Origin: Acidobacteria bacterium Mor1
GTDB taxonomy: Bacteria > Acidobacteriota > Polarisedimenticolia > Polarisedimenticolales > Polarisedimenticolaceae
Direction of reading: 5' to 3'
Assembly: GCA_001664505.1 (NCBI GenBank)
Contig: CP011806.1
Span: forward strand, 1,579,528-1,643,527
Length of the DNA stretch: 64,000 nt
This document shows positions 25,307 through 33,517 of the stretch, one piece after another; position 1 is the stretch's first letter, and the number at the start of each line of letters is the position of its first letter. Made by a program: the position numbers and the translations under genes. Under the pieces are notes generated by a model. That model did not search any database and was not told where the DNA came from. It saw only the letters and a program-made list of their open reading frames with translations.

Positions 25307-26330
25307 CGTTCCGGTCCTCACGGGGCGTCAGCCCGAATAGCCCCGAGGAGGGAACTCTGAGGGGCGCCTCCTCGGCCGGGGCCGGGCGTGGCTGGGTCAG
25401 GTTGACCTCGATGTCCGGTTTCTGTCCCGGCGCCAACAGCACCACCCGGGCCCGCGGAAGCACCGTGCGCACCATGTCCAGGAACAGATCATTGCGGGCC
25501 TGGCCCGGAATCGCCCGGTTGCGGGCCAGCACGCTACGGAAGCGTTGGGCAGCGCCGCGAGCGCTCTCGGTCCGTGCCTTGGCCGCGGCGTTGGCCTCCG
25601 AAAGCAGGCGCCCGGCCTCACCCCGTGCCAGCGACACGGTTCGTCCACGCTCACTCTCGGCGTCGTTGATCAACCGCGCGGCCTCGGCCCGGGCATCGCT
25701 GACGCTGCGGAAGGCGGTCGCGGCTTCCACCGGCGGGCTGACCGACTGCAGGTTGAGGGAGACGACGGTGATGCCGGCGTCGTAGCGGTCCATCGCCTCC
25801 TGGGCGTGGCGCCGCACCTCGTTTTCGATCTCCGCCTTGCCGGCAGTCAGCACGTCGTCGATCTGCATTCCGGCGACCCGCTCCACCAACCCGGCGCGAA
25901 CCGCCTGAGCCAGGAGCGCGGACGCGTCGTCCACCCCGAACAGGTATCGTCCGAGGCCGGTGATCTTGTACTGGGCTACCAGCCGCACATCGATCACGTT
26001 CTCGTCGCCGGTCAGCAGGGACAGCTCCGGCAACTGGTCGCCGCGAATCTCGAGGCTCTGCACCTCGCCGGTGGGCGCTCGCTCGACCCGGTAGATCGGA
26101 CCCAGCGCCAGCCCCCAACCCGGCTCGACGGCGTCGTCGACCAGCTTGCCCATCCGCAGGAGCGCCCCGCTCTCGGACACGCCCACGGTGTAGAACCCGG
26201 ACATCGCCCAGACGGCGAGCACCACCCCGAGCAAGCCGATCCCGGCGACGCCGCGATGGCGCCCCAGGAATTCCGCCGCGCCCCGAATCAGGCGCACGCT
26301 CAGCGGAGAGTTTGCCGGCTCACTTGCCAC
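25293..26330 (-). CDS. hflK: HflK-like SPFH/band 7 protein
   Basis: The 345-residue protein has a single membrane helix (about 26-47) and a periplasmic SPFH domain with the HflK hallmark LTGDENVIDVRLVAQYKI. A long Ala/Arg/Glu-rich helix follows (about 215-275). A Pro-rich C-terminus overlaps znuC. HflK and HflC form a cage around the FtsH protease in other bacteria; no ftsH is in this window. It starts at GTG, overlapping the hflC gene end by 11 bases. Its position between hflC and znuC links this scaffold to metal uptake here. Confidence 0.85.
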   Translation of the reverse strand: MASEPANSPLSVRLIRGAAEFLGRHRGVAGIGLLGVVLAVWAMSGFYTVGVSESGALLRMGKLVDDAVEPGWGLALGPIYRVERAPTGEVQSLEIRGDQLPELSLLTGDENVIDVRLVAQYKITGLGRYLFGVDDASALLAQAVRAGLVERVAGMQIDDVLTAGKAEIENEVRRHAQEAMDRYDAGITVVSLNLQSVSPPVEAATAFRSVSDARAEAARLINDAESERGRTVSLARGEAGRLLSEANAAAKARTESARGAAQRFRSVLARNRAIPGQARNDLFLDMVRTVLPRARVVLLAPGQKPDIEVNLTQPRPAPAEEAPLRVPSSGLFGLTPREDRNDGGR

Positions 26331-27192
26331 TCAACACCTTCATCAAGCGGGAATCGGATTCGAGGAAGATCGTGGTCTGGTCGTCGATGATCTTGTCGTA
26401 GCTCTCGAGAGTGCGCAGGAAGCGGTAGAACTCCGGATCCTTGGCGTAGGCCTCACCCAGCTCGGCGAGCGCCGCGGCCTCCCCTTCGCCGCGGATCACC
26501 TCGGCCTCGGCACGAGCGGTGGCCAGGGTTTCCTCACGTTCCTTGGCCGCTTCTGCCTCGATCTTGAGCGCTTCTTCCTCACCCTCACTGCGGTACTTGG
26601 TAGCGATGCGGGCGCGCTCGGCGCGCATGCGGTCGATCACGCTGGCCCGGTTCTGGGCGGGCAGGTTGAAGCCGTTGATCTGCAGGTCGACCACCTCGAG
26701 GCCGAAATCCTTACGGGCGACCTCGTCGACCTCGCGGGCGACGCGGGCGGCCAGGTCCCGCAACCGCACTTTGCCCGGCTCGACGTTGATGAAGCCCTCC
26801 ATCGGTTCGCTACCGACGGCGGCGCCGAGCTTGGCCTGGGAGACATCGAGCAGCCGCGCTTCAGCCTGGCTGCGCGTCTTGACCGTCCGGGCGAAGTGCA
26901 GCGGATCGGCGACCCGCCAGCAGAGGAACGTGTCGACCAGGACGTTCTTCTTGTCCAGGGTCAGGAACTCCATCGGTTCGTTGTCGAAGACCAGGAGCCG
27001 GGAGTCGAGACGCATCACCCGGTCGACCGGCCAGGGCGCCTTGAAGTGCAGGCCCGGGCCCGAAGCCTCCTCGGCCGGTTTACCGAAACGGGTCACGATG
27101 GCCAACTCGGTCTCGTCCACGGTAAAGACCGCGGTCCGCACCCAGAGCAGCACCAGCGCCGCGACGATCAACAATGCCCAGTTGAAGCGCAT
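26320..27192 (-). CDS. hflC: HflC-like SPFH/band 7 protein
   Basis: The 290-residue protein has an N-terminal membrane helix (about 5-22) and an SPFH domain with ETELAIVTRFGKP and GPGLHFKAPWPVD. The signature helix VIDRMRAERARIATKYRSEG and the end DPEFYRFLRTLESYDKI are diagnostic for HflC. It lies 11 bases after the permease-SPFH fusion and overlaps the HflK gene. In E. coli HflC partners HflK; here there are two HflK-like partners, one of them fused to a transporter. Confidence 0.9.
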   Translation of the reverse strand: MRFNWALLIVAALVLLWVRTAVFTVDETELAIVTRFGKPAEEASGPGLHFKAPWPVDRVMRLDSRLLVFDNEPMEFLTLDKKNVLVDTFLCWRVADPLHFARTVKTRSQAEARLLDVSQAKLGAAVGSEPMEGFINVEPGKVRLRDLAARVAREVDEVARKDFGLEVVDLQINGFNLPAQNRASVIDRMRAERARIATKYRSEGEEEALKIEAEAAKEREETLATARAEAEVIRGEGEAAALAELGEAYAKDPEFYRFLRTLESYDKIIDDQTTIFLESDSRLMKVLSGK

Positions 27193-27203
27193 AGCTTCCT
27201 CGC

Positions 27204-29414
27204 TCAGTTCTCGTTGTCCGGCGGGAGCGCGGGGCTGTCGCGCCAGAGTACGACCCCCTTGCCCGCCGACCCCGAGGGCAGAATGAACTTTTCCTTGTCG
27301 GCCAACACCCGTTCCGATGTCTCGAGCCAGAGCAGGTCCTTGAGAATGCGCCGATGCCTGGCGTAGACCTCGGCCTGGCGCATGAACCCGCGAGCCTCGC
27401 CGGCCGCGACCTCGGTGGCGGAGTCCGCCTCCGCCCGGGCCCGGGCGATCTCCCGGACCGCCTCGCCCCGCGCCCGGGGTACCACGCCGGCCTGCTGCCG
27501 GCGGGCCTCGTGGATGCGGGTCTCGCGATCCTCCTTGGCGCTCGATACGTCACGGAAGGCGTAGACCGCCTCCTGCGGCGGATGCACGTCGACCACGTGA
27601 ACCGCGTCGATCCGCACCCCGGCGCCCAGCTCCTTGAGCCGGAGACCGGCGTCATCTCGGATGAACGCTTCCAGCTCCGGACGTTTCGACGTCAAAAGCT
27701 GATCCAGGGTGTGCCCGGCGACGAACTCCCGGGCCGATGCCATGGCATAGAGCCGTACGAGATCGGCGCGCTTGCCGACCTTGTAGAAGAAGGCGTAGGG
27801 GTCGTCGAGCCCCCAGTGCACGGTGAAACTCAGCTCGAGCAGCTTCTCGTCGCCGGCGATGTAGCCGGTCTCGTCGGGCTGGGCGTTCATGGCGGCGACG
27901 GGACTGTGCCACTGACTCGGGTCAGCCGACAACCGGAGCTGACGGCGCCGCTCGACCAGGGTCAGGTCGGTGCGGAAGCCGGCGTCGCTCTTGCGCGGGT
28001 AGTCCACGCGGCGCATGGTGAAGCTGCCGAAGGGGGCCGGCGGCACCCAGTGCATGCCCGGGCCGAGGTCCTTCCACGTCACCTTGCCGAACAGCTGACC
28101 GTAGCCGGCGTGGCCCGGCGGCACGATCTGGACACCGCTGGCGGCGTAGATCACCGCGGCGACAACCAAGACCAGGCCCAGCTGACGGGCGCGGCCGCCG
28201 CTGGCAGCCGAGCGGAAGCTCGCCGGCAGCACGGCGGTCAGCGAGTCACGCACCGTGGCCCAACCCTCCCGGGCCACGCCGTGGCGGAAACGCCAGAGCA
28301 CCAGCCCGCCGAGGATCACCCCCGAGAGAATCTCGATCCAGGAATAGCCGTGCTCCATCGCCATCGAGAACCGATCGAGCACCTGCCATCCGGTGACGGC
28401 GATCAGCGCATCGAGAGCCAGGCCGCAGGCCAGCGACCCGAGGATGATGCCGAACAGGAAGGCGCGGACGAAGCCCCGGCCGAAGTTGCGGGTCAGGATC
28501 ACGATCGCCGCAGCGTTGGTCGCCGGTCCGGCCATCAGCATCACCAACGCCGCGCCGGGACTGATCCCCTTGGCGATCAACGCGGCCGCGACCGGAGTCG
28601 AGGCGGAGGCGCAGATGTACATCGGGACCGAAGCCACCAGGATCAGCAGCATCGGCACGATGCCCGAACCGAGGCCCCAAACCGAGAGGTCGTCGGGGAA
28701 CAGCGCCGTGATCAGCGCCGTCAACCCGATGCCGATCACGAGCCAGAAGGCGATATCGTCGAGGAGTTCGGTGAAGGCGTAGCGCCCGGCCCGGCGTACG
28801 ATGGAGCCCAACGCCGGCGGCTCCGGCTGACCTTCGACCACCGGCGGGCGGCGGCCGGTGAAGCCGTACCACAGCGCCTTGAGGAAGGTCCCGACTCCGA
28901 CACTCTCCCCGTCGTCATGATCGTGGTCGTGCCCCGCGTGGGAATCCTCGCCGCTCTTGCAGCAATGGTCCGGCTCCTCGACCTCCTGGGCGCGGGCCGC
29001 CTCCCCGGGCCAGGCGATGGCCAGGATGCTGGCCCCGATGGCGGTGACCAGACTGGCCACCGGGCGGACGATGGCCATCAGCGGACCCATCAGGCCCCAG
29101 GTCAACAGGATCGAGTCGGCTCCCGACTCGGGCGTCGTGATCAGGAAGGAGAGGGAGGCCGGCTTGCTGGCGCCCTTCTTCTTGAGCTCGATGGCCAGGG
29201 GCACCACGCCGCAGCTACAGATCGGTAGCGGCACGCCGAACACCGCAGCCCGGGCTGCCGAGAGCAGCCCCTCGCCTCCCATCCAGCGTTGGATCGCCTG
29301 CCGCGGCAGCAAGACGTGCAGGAACCCGGCGGCGGTCAGGCCGAGCAAGACGTACGGCGCCGCCAGAAGAAAGACGTTCAACGCGGCGGCCAGGATGGTC
29401 CAGACGAGCTGCAA
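27204..29414 (-). CDS. SO_0444-type Cu/Zn efflux permease fused to an HflK-like SPFH domain
   Basis: One 736-residue frame holds two domains. Residues 1-380 are a DUF318/YraQ-type permease of the SO_0444 Cu/Zn efflux type: two helical bundles, PLPICSCG (64-71, Cys66 and Cys68), FLITTPESGADSIL, and the second-half motif MYICASASTPVAAALI (265-280). The cytosolic or periplasmic linker between bundles carries Cys151, Cys152 and a His/Asp run HAGHDHDHDD (159-168). After a helix at 411-427, residues 430-640 form an SPFH domain with GPGMHWVPPAPFG and ARGEAVREIARARAEADSAT-like helix. The start is TTG. It is first in an operon with hflC, hflK, znuC and znuB. The predicted role is metal export anchored to an SPFH microdomain. 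Confidence 0.85.
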   Translation of the reverse strand: MQLVWTILAAALNVFLLAAPYVLLGLTAAGFLHVLLPRQAIQRWMGGEGLLSAARAAVFGVPLPICSCGVVPLAIELKKKGASKPASLSFLITTPESGADSILLTWGLMGPLMAIVRPVASLVTAIGASILAIAWPGEAARAQEVEEPDHCCKSGEDSHAGHDHDHDDGESVGVGTFLKALWYGFTGRRPPVVEGQPEPPALGSIVRRAGRYAFTELLDDIAFWLVIGIGLTALITALFPDDLSVWGLGSGIVPMLLILVASVPMYICASASTPVAAALIAKGISPGAALVMLMAGPATNAAAIVILTRNFGRGFVRAFLFGIILGSLACGLALDALIAVTGWQVLDRFSMAMEHGYSWIEILSGVILGGLVLWRFRHGVAREGWATVRDSLTAVLPASFRSAASGGRARQLGLVLVVAAVIYAASGVQIVPPGHAGYGQLFGKVTWKDLGPGMHWVPPAPFGSFTMRRVDYPRKSDAGFRTDLTLVERRRQLRLSADPSQWHSPVAAMNAQPDETGYIAGDEKLLELSFTVHWGLDDPYAFFYKVGKRADLVRLYAMASAREFVAGHTLDQLLTSKRPELEAFIRDDAGLRLKELGAGVRIDAVHVVDVHPPQEAVYAFRDVSSAKEDRETRIHEARRQQAGVVPRARGEAVREIARARAEADSATEVAAGEARGFMRQAEVYARHRRILKDLLWLETSERVLADKEKFILPSGSAGKGVVLWRDSPALPPDNEN

Positions 29415-29535
29415 GCGACTTTGCCTATCTGCCGTAAATCAAGAGAGCAAAGGAGTTTATAACATGTGCCCCAGCAGCGCGCGATGCACGCCTCGGCCCC
29501 TAGGCGCCCCGCCTGCCGAAAAAGTTCCAATCCCG

Positions 29536-29567
29536 GAGAACAGGACCCCGCCGGCCGGGGTTCTCCC
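29536..29567. other. Inverted repeat in the znu/spondin intergenic region
   Basis: GGAGAAC (29536-29542) pairs with GTTCTCC (29561-29567), and an inner CCCC/GGGG can extend the hairpin. It lies between the minus-strand fusion gene and the plus-strand spondin-like gene. The role is unknown; an operator or a transcript hairpin is possible. Confidence 0.35.
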
Positions 29568-29590
29568 CGCCCGACACGGCAATGAAAAAC

Positions 29591-29604
29591 GGGAGCGCGC
29601 TCCC
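29591..29604. promoter_or_regulatory. Perfect 14-base palindrome upstream of the spondin-like gene
   Basis: GGGAGCGCGCTCCC is fully symmetric and ends 25 bases before the ATG at 29630. It may be an operator or, in the mRNA, a hairpin near the ribosome site. Confidence 0.35.
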
Positions 29605-29629
29605 CCTATGCACCCTAGGAGAGATTCCG

Positions 29630-30304
29630 ATGAACCGAGGAATAAAGGTCGCGATCGTGGCGTTCGCTTTGATGGTTGGATTCAGCGCCATGGCGGCGGA
29701 GTTCGAGGTCGAGATCACCAACATCACCCGAGGACAGACCTTCACGCCGATCCTGGTCGTGGCCCACGACCCGGATATCGCCCTGTTCAAAGTCGGTGAG
29801 CCCGCGCTTCCGGAGCTCGCCGAACTGGCCGAGTCCGGCGCCACCGGCCCCCTCGACGCTTTGCTGAACACCCTGCCCCAGGTCGGCGCCACCGCCGCGG
29901 GCACCGGGCTGCTCGGCCCCGGCGAGACCACCACCATCGTCGTCGACGCCGGCGGCAAGTTCAACCAGATCAGCTTCGCCGGCATGCTGATCCCGACCAA
30001 CGACACCTTCGTCGCCATCGACAGCGTGCGCATCCCTCAGGGGAACCAGCGCAAGGAGGTGTACGCCATCGCCTACGACGCCGGCAGTGAAGCCAACGAC
30101 CAGGATTGCGTCAACATGCCGGGCCCCCGCTGCCCCGGTGGACAGGGCTCGTCGGAGCCGGCCGACAGCGATGAAGGCTATGTCTATGTCGGCAACGGTT
30201 TCCACACCCTGCCGCAAAACGAAGGCGAGACGATTCTCGGGCCGCTGGTCTACGACTGGAGAAACCCGGTCGCCCGCGTGAAGATCAGCCGCGTCCGCAA
30301 GTAA
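29630..30304 (+). CDS. Secreted spondin_N-domain protein
   Basis: The ATG at 29630 follows AGGAGAG and gives 224 residues with a clean signal peptide (about 1-22, AMA-AE). An in-frame ATG at 29582 has no ribosome site. FEVEITNITRGQTFTPILVVAHDPDIALF and the Leu/Ala-rich LPELAELAESGATGPL match bacterial spondin N-terminal domain proteins, which are exported and may bind calcium or the cell surface. The C-terminal part has a Cys pair (DCVNMPGPRC). It is followed by an ECF sigma/anti-sigma pair 70 bases downstream on the same strand. Confidence 0.8.
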   Translation: MNRGIKVAIVAFALMVGFSAMAAEFEVEITNITRGQTFTPILVVAHDPDIALFKVGEPALPELAELAESGATGPLDALLNTLPQVGATAAGTGLLGPGETTTIVVDAGGKFNQISFAGMLIPTNDTFVAIDSVRIPQGNQRKEVYAIAYDAGSEANDQDCVNMPGPRCPGGQGSSEPADSDEGYVYVGNGFHTLPQNEGETILGPLVYDWRNPVARVKISRVRK

Positions 30305-30374
30305 GTAGTTTTTGAAACGCCCGGCGGCGCGAATCCGTGCCGCCGGGTTCGACCGATCTAGAGGGGATACCGGC

Positions 30375-30920
30375 TTGGCCACAGCGGCCGAAATGCGAAC
30401 CGACTTCGAGCGCACGGCCATGCCGTGCGTCCCGTCGTTGGCGCGGGCCGCTCGACGCTTCAGCCCCGGCGGAGACCCCGATGATCTGGTCCAGGAGACG
30501 CTGCTCAAGGCCTTCCGCACCTACGGAAACTTCAAGCACGGTACGAATTGCAAGGCCTGGCTCTTCTCCATCCTGCGCTCGGTGGTTCTGAATCAGAAGC
30601 GCAGTCACGTCCGCAAGCCTCCGATGGAGTCGATCGGCGGCCCGGACGAAAAGGAGGCGGTGATGCCCCTTGCTTCCAACGAAGGTCGCGGCGAAGATCG
30701 TCGTCGCGACGAGGTCCGCGAGGCCTTCTCGCGGCTCGATGCCGACCTGCGCTGGATCCTGCTGCTGGTCGATGTCGAAGAGTTTTCCTACGCGGAGGTC
30801 GGCCGCATTCTCGACTGCCCCGTCGGAACGGTTTCATCCAGGGTCTACCGGGCCCGCCAGTCCCTGCAGGACCAACTGCAGTCGCTGGGCGGCCCGCGAC
30901 CCCAGGTACATCCTCGATGA
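30375..30920 (+). CDS. ECF RNA polymerase sigma factor
   Basis: I choose TTG 30375 (GAGGGG eight bases upstream), giving 181 residues; an upstream TTG at 30312 or the ATG at 30393 are alternatives. Region 2 is DPDDLVQETLLKAFRTYGNF, and region 4 with its helix-turn-helix is YAEVGRILDCPVGTVSSRVYRAR. The linker between them is long and charged. It directs transcription of a stress or envelope regulon. Its stop overlaps the ATG of the anti-sigma gene (ATGA), the usual co-translated pair. Confidence 0.9.
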   Translation: MATAAEMRTDFERTAMPCVPSLARAARRFSPGGDPDDLVQETLLKAFRTYGNFKHGTNCKAWLFSILRSVVLNQKRSHVRKPPMESIGGPDEKEAVMPLASNEGRGEDRRRDEVREAFSRLDADLRWILLLVDVEEFSYAEVGRILDCPVGTVSSRVYRARQSLQDQLQSLGGPRPQVHPR

Positions 30921-31828
30921 CGCCGTTGACCGAACAGGAGCGCATGCTGCTCCACCAGTACGCCGATGGCGAGCTGAGCGGCGCCGAGCTCCAGCAGGCC
31001 GAGGCCTTGCTCGCCGAGCGCGAGGAGGCTCGCGCCGAGCTCGAAGCGATTCGAAGCTCCAAGGCCGGCCTGCGTAGCGCGCTCACCGACGAACCGGTCG
31101 ACACCACCTCGCTTGAAACGAGGATTCGCGCAGCGCTGGACGACGAGGTCGCCGCCCTCGACGACGCCGAGGCCCTGGCCGACTCCGGCCTGGGCGCTGC
31201 ACCGATCCCCATGCCGGCACCGCAGCCGACGTCGAGCACCTCGAGCTGGACGGTGCCAGCGCTCCTTGCCGCCGGCCTGGCCGCCGTGGCGATGCTGGTG
31301 TTCTGGCCGGGGAGCCAGGATGGCACCGATGCTCCCGTGCAACCGCCAACCATCGAGGCTCCTGCGCCGATTCGCCTGGCGCTCGCCGAGGAGGTCGCCC
31401 GCGACGTCCAGGGGCTGGTGGGCGGCGATTGGCAGCTGGCCATCGACTCCGCCGACGGGCCGGAGATCGAAGCCTGGTTCGAGGAAGAGGGCATCGCCTT
31501 CGAGACCCGGGTGTTCGACCTGGCGATGATGCAGTTCGGCCTCGAAGGGGGCAGCCGCAAGACGCTGGCCGGTCACCCGTCGGCCGCCTTCGCCTACCGC
31601 GGCCCCGACGGCAACCTGGTGCTCTGCCAGATGTTCCCCGGCGACGAGTCGGAACTGCCCGACGGCGTGACCATCACCGAGAAGGACGGCATCACGTTCT
31701 ACTCGTACCAGGTCGGCGAGATCTCGATGACCTTCTGGCGGGAAGGCCAACTGCTCTGTGTGCTGGCCTCGATGCTCGACGCCGATCAGGTGCTCGGCCT
31801 GGCCCAGGCCAAGGCGATGAAGGTCTGA
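30917..31828 (+). CDS. Membrane anti-sigma factor lacking zinc ligands
   Basis: The 303-residue protein has a cytosolic anti-sigma-like N-terminus (LLHQYADGELSGAELQQAEALLAEREEARAELEA), one membrane helix (about 115-133, LLAAGLAAVAMLVFW) and a periplasmic C-terminal domain. The zinc anti-sigma motif HxxxCxxC is absent: the expected Cys positions are occupied by Glu and Ala. The periplasmic part includes GHPSAAFAYRGPDGNLVLCQMF, seen in transmembrane anti-sigma factors. It overlaps the sigma gene by four bases and presumably sequesters it. Confidence 0.8.
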   Translation: MTPLTEQERMLLHQYADGELSGAELQQAEALLAEREEARAELEAIRSSKAGLRSALTDEPVDTTSLETRIRAALDDEVAALDDAEALADSGLGAAPIPMPAPQPTSSTSSWTVPALLAAGLAAVAMLVFWPGSQDGTDAPVQPPTIEAPAPIRLALAEEVARDVQGLVGGDWQLAIDSADGPEIEAWFEEEGIAFETRVFDLAMMQFGLEGGSRKTLAGHPSAAFAYRGPDGNLVLCQMFPGDESELPDGVTITEKDGITFYSYQVGEISMTFWREGQLLCVLASMLDADQVLGLAQAKAMKV

Positions 31829-31940
31829 CCGCACCGATCTCCCGGTGAGTCCCGTTCCTAGGGATAGACGCGAGTGCGCGTGTCTTCGTATCAAGCGACA
31901 TGGACACGCGGCCCCACACCGCCATCACGAAGGAGACTCG

Positions 31941-32549
31941 ATGCAACGTCCCCTCACCCTCTCCGGACTCGCCATTTGCCTGATCGTCGCCGGATGGACC
32001 GGCAGCTTCGCCGCCGATTGCGACCAACCGATCCTGGACACGCTGGCACAGCGCCAGATCTCCTGCCTTGCCGAGTACGGAACCGCGGATCGGGCCAGAC
32101 GGCTCACCTCGGACACCTGTCTGGACGGCATGGGAATCCTCGCTCAGGTCTGCGCGCAACGACACGGCAACGAGGCCCTGGGCATGCCCGAAGACTTCGA
32201 GGCCGGAAAACTGGTGATGCTCCACCGCGAGGGCACGTTGTCGACCTTGATGGAGACCGACGAACACCTCGAAACGATCAGAGAGCTGAACCAGCCGGCC
32301 GGAAACTACCTGTTGGTGCTGGTCAACGGCGCCAGGGATGAAGACCGTTTCGTCGGTCGTGTGCGCGGCAGCATCTCGCTGAACGGCAGCCCGTTGGTCG
32401 ATACCGAGACCCTGGAACAAGCGGCGACGCCGTTGGTCGTGCCGTTGGAGCTTCACGGCAAGGATCAACTGGCCTTCTCGCTGGAGCCGGCAGCGGACAG
32501 CGTCTCCCCCGGCTGGCTTCAGATGCTGCTGCTCGAGGACACCGAGTAG
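31941..32549 (+). CDS. Secreted protein of unknown function
   Basis: The ATG at 31941 follows AAGGAG and gives 202 residues with a signal peptide (about 1-24, SFA-AD). The mature part has four Cys in the first 65 residues (DCDQ, SCLAE, TCLDG, QVCAQ), probably two disulfides, then a beta-rich C-terminus. I do not recognise the family. It follows the anti-sigma gene after 112 bases and may belong to the same regulon. Confidence 0.6.
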   Translation: MQRPLTLSGLAICLIVAGWTGSFAADCDQPILDTLAQRQISCLAEYGTADRARRLTSDTCLDGMGILAQVCAQRHGNEALGMPEDFEAGKLVMLHREGTLSTLMETDEHLETIRELNQPAGNYLLVLVNGARDEDRFVGRVRGSISLNGSPLVDTETLEQAATPLVVPLELHGKDQLAFSLEPAADSVSPGWLQMLLLEDTE

Positions 32550-32551
32550 GC

Positions 32552-33403
32552 TCAGCGGGCTCCAGGATCACCCGGGGCGCGGTGCGCAGCAAGCAGGCCG
32601 AGCACCGCGTCCAGCAGGTCCTCTCCGCCGATCATGGCGTAGTCGTTGTGGTCGGCCCCTTCGATCAGCAGGTACTGCTTGGGTTCGGCAGCCGCGTCGT
32701 AAAGCCGGCGGCTCTGAGCCTCGGGCACGATGGCGTCTCGATCACCTGCGACGATCAACAGCGGACAGGCGATGCTGCCGATGCGATCCAGGTTCGGGTA
32801 GCGGTCCTTCAACAGCGGCCGCACCGGCAGGAACGGATAGTGCCCCGCCGCAACGTCGGTCATCGAGGTGAAAGGCGAGCGTAGAATCAAGACCGCCGGC
32901 GGCCGCTCGACCGCCAGCGCCGTGGCGACGCCGCTCCCCAGGGATTCACCGAAGTAGGCGATCCTTGAGGGCCGCGGCTCGGCGTCGTTCTCCAGCCAAT
33001 CCACGGCGGCGCGGGCGTCGGCGAGGAGCCCCGCCTCGGTCGGCTTCCCCGGGTTGCCCGCATAGCCCCGGTAGTCGGTGAGCAGCACCGCGTGCCCTGC
33101 GTTGGCCAGGGCGTCGGCCAACGGCGTCATGCCGGCGCGGCTCCCCGCGTTGCCGTGGAACAGCACCACCGCCATTCCCGTCGGCTCTCCCCGCCCCGGC
33201 AGATACCAGGCGCTCAGGCGCAGCCCGTCCGCGGTCTCGAACTGAACGTCACGCGCCCCCGGGAGAAGTGACTGCACCTCGGGAACCGCTGCGGGCGGGA
33301 TGTAGATCAGGCTGCGCTGGAACCGCCACGCCAGGAAAACGAGAAGCCCCCAGAGGGCCGTGACGCCGATCAGGATCTTCAGCAACATGCGTAGGCGGCT
33401 CAT
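32552..33403 (-). CDS. Membrane-anchored alpha/beta hydrolase (ABHD13/17-like)
   Basis: The 283-residue protein has an N-terminal anchor (about 8-26) and an alpha/beta hydrolase domain. The catalytic triad is Ser154 in GESLGSG, Asp223 in AGDRDAIVP and His252 in GADHND, and the oxyanion region is FHGNAGSR. The family includes esterases and depalmitoylases; bacterial members are mostly uncharacterised. The gene converges with the secreted protein at 31941-32549, leaving two bases between the stops. Confidence 0.88.
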   Translation of the reverse strand: MSRLRMLLKILIGVTALWGLLVFLAWRFQRSLIYIPPAAVPEVQSLLPGARDVQFETADGLRLSAWYLPGRGEPTGMAVVLFHGNAGSRAGMTPLADALANAGHAVLLTDYRGYAGNPGKPTEAGLLADARAAVDWLENDAEPRPSRIAYFGESLGSGVATALAVERPPAVLILRSPFTSMTDVAAGHYPFLPVRPLLKDRYPNLDRIGSIACPLLIVAGDRDAIVPEAQSRRLYDAAAEPKQYLLIEGADHNDYAMIGGEDLLDAVLGLLAAHRAPGDPGAR

Positions 33404-33465
33404 GAACGGTTCCGATGGTCTCGATACCGGGCCATTCTAAGGGCTGTGGCACAGTCGCGGTCCCG

Positions 33466-33471
33466 TATACT
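33466..33471 (+). promoter_or_regulatory. -10 element TATACT upstream of the DUF1579-like gene
   Basis: TATACT lies 46 bases before the ATG at 33518, and a GGGAGGG ribosome site is close to the ATG. No convincing -35 box is visible. Confidence 0.35.
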
Positions 33472-33517
33472 TCGCGCGAGGGGCTCCACGTCCGCGCAGC
33501 GGACGGGAGGGATTGTC

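Noticed and set aside
27354-29228. 624-codon plus-strand frame antisense to the permease-SPFH fusion
   Set aside because: Composition artefact over a well-supported gene; the translation has no recognisable domain.
29457-29465. Full Zur box of the enterobacterial type
   Set aside because: Only one half (TTATAACAT) is present; the symmetric arm is missing, so it is kept only as a weak note.
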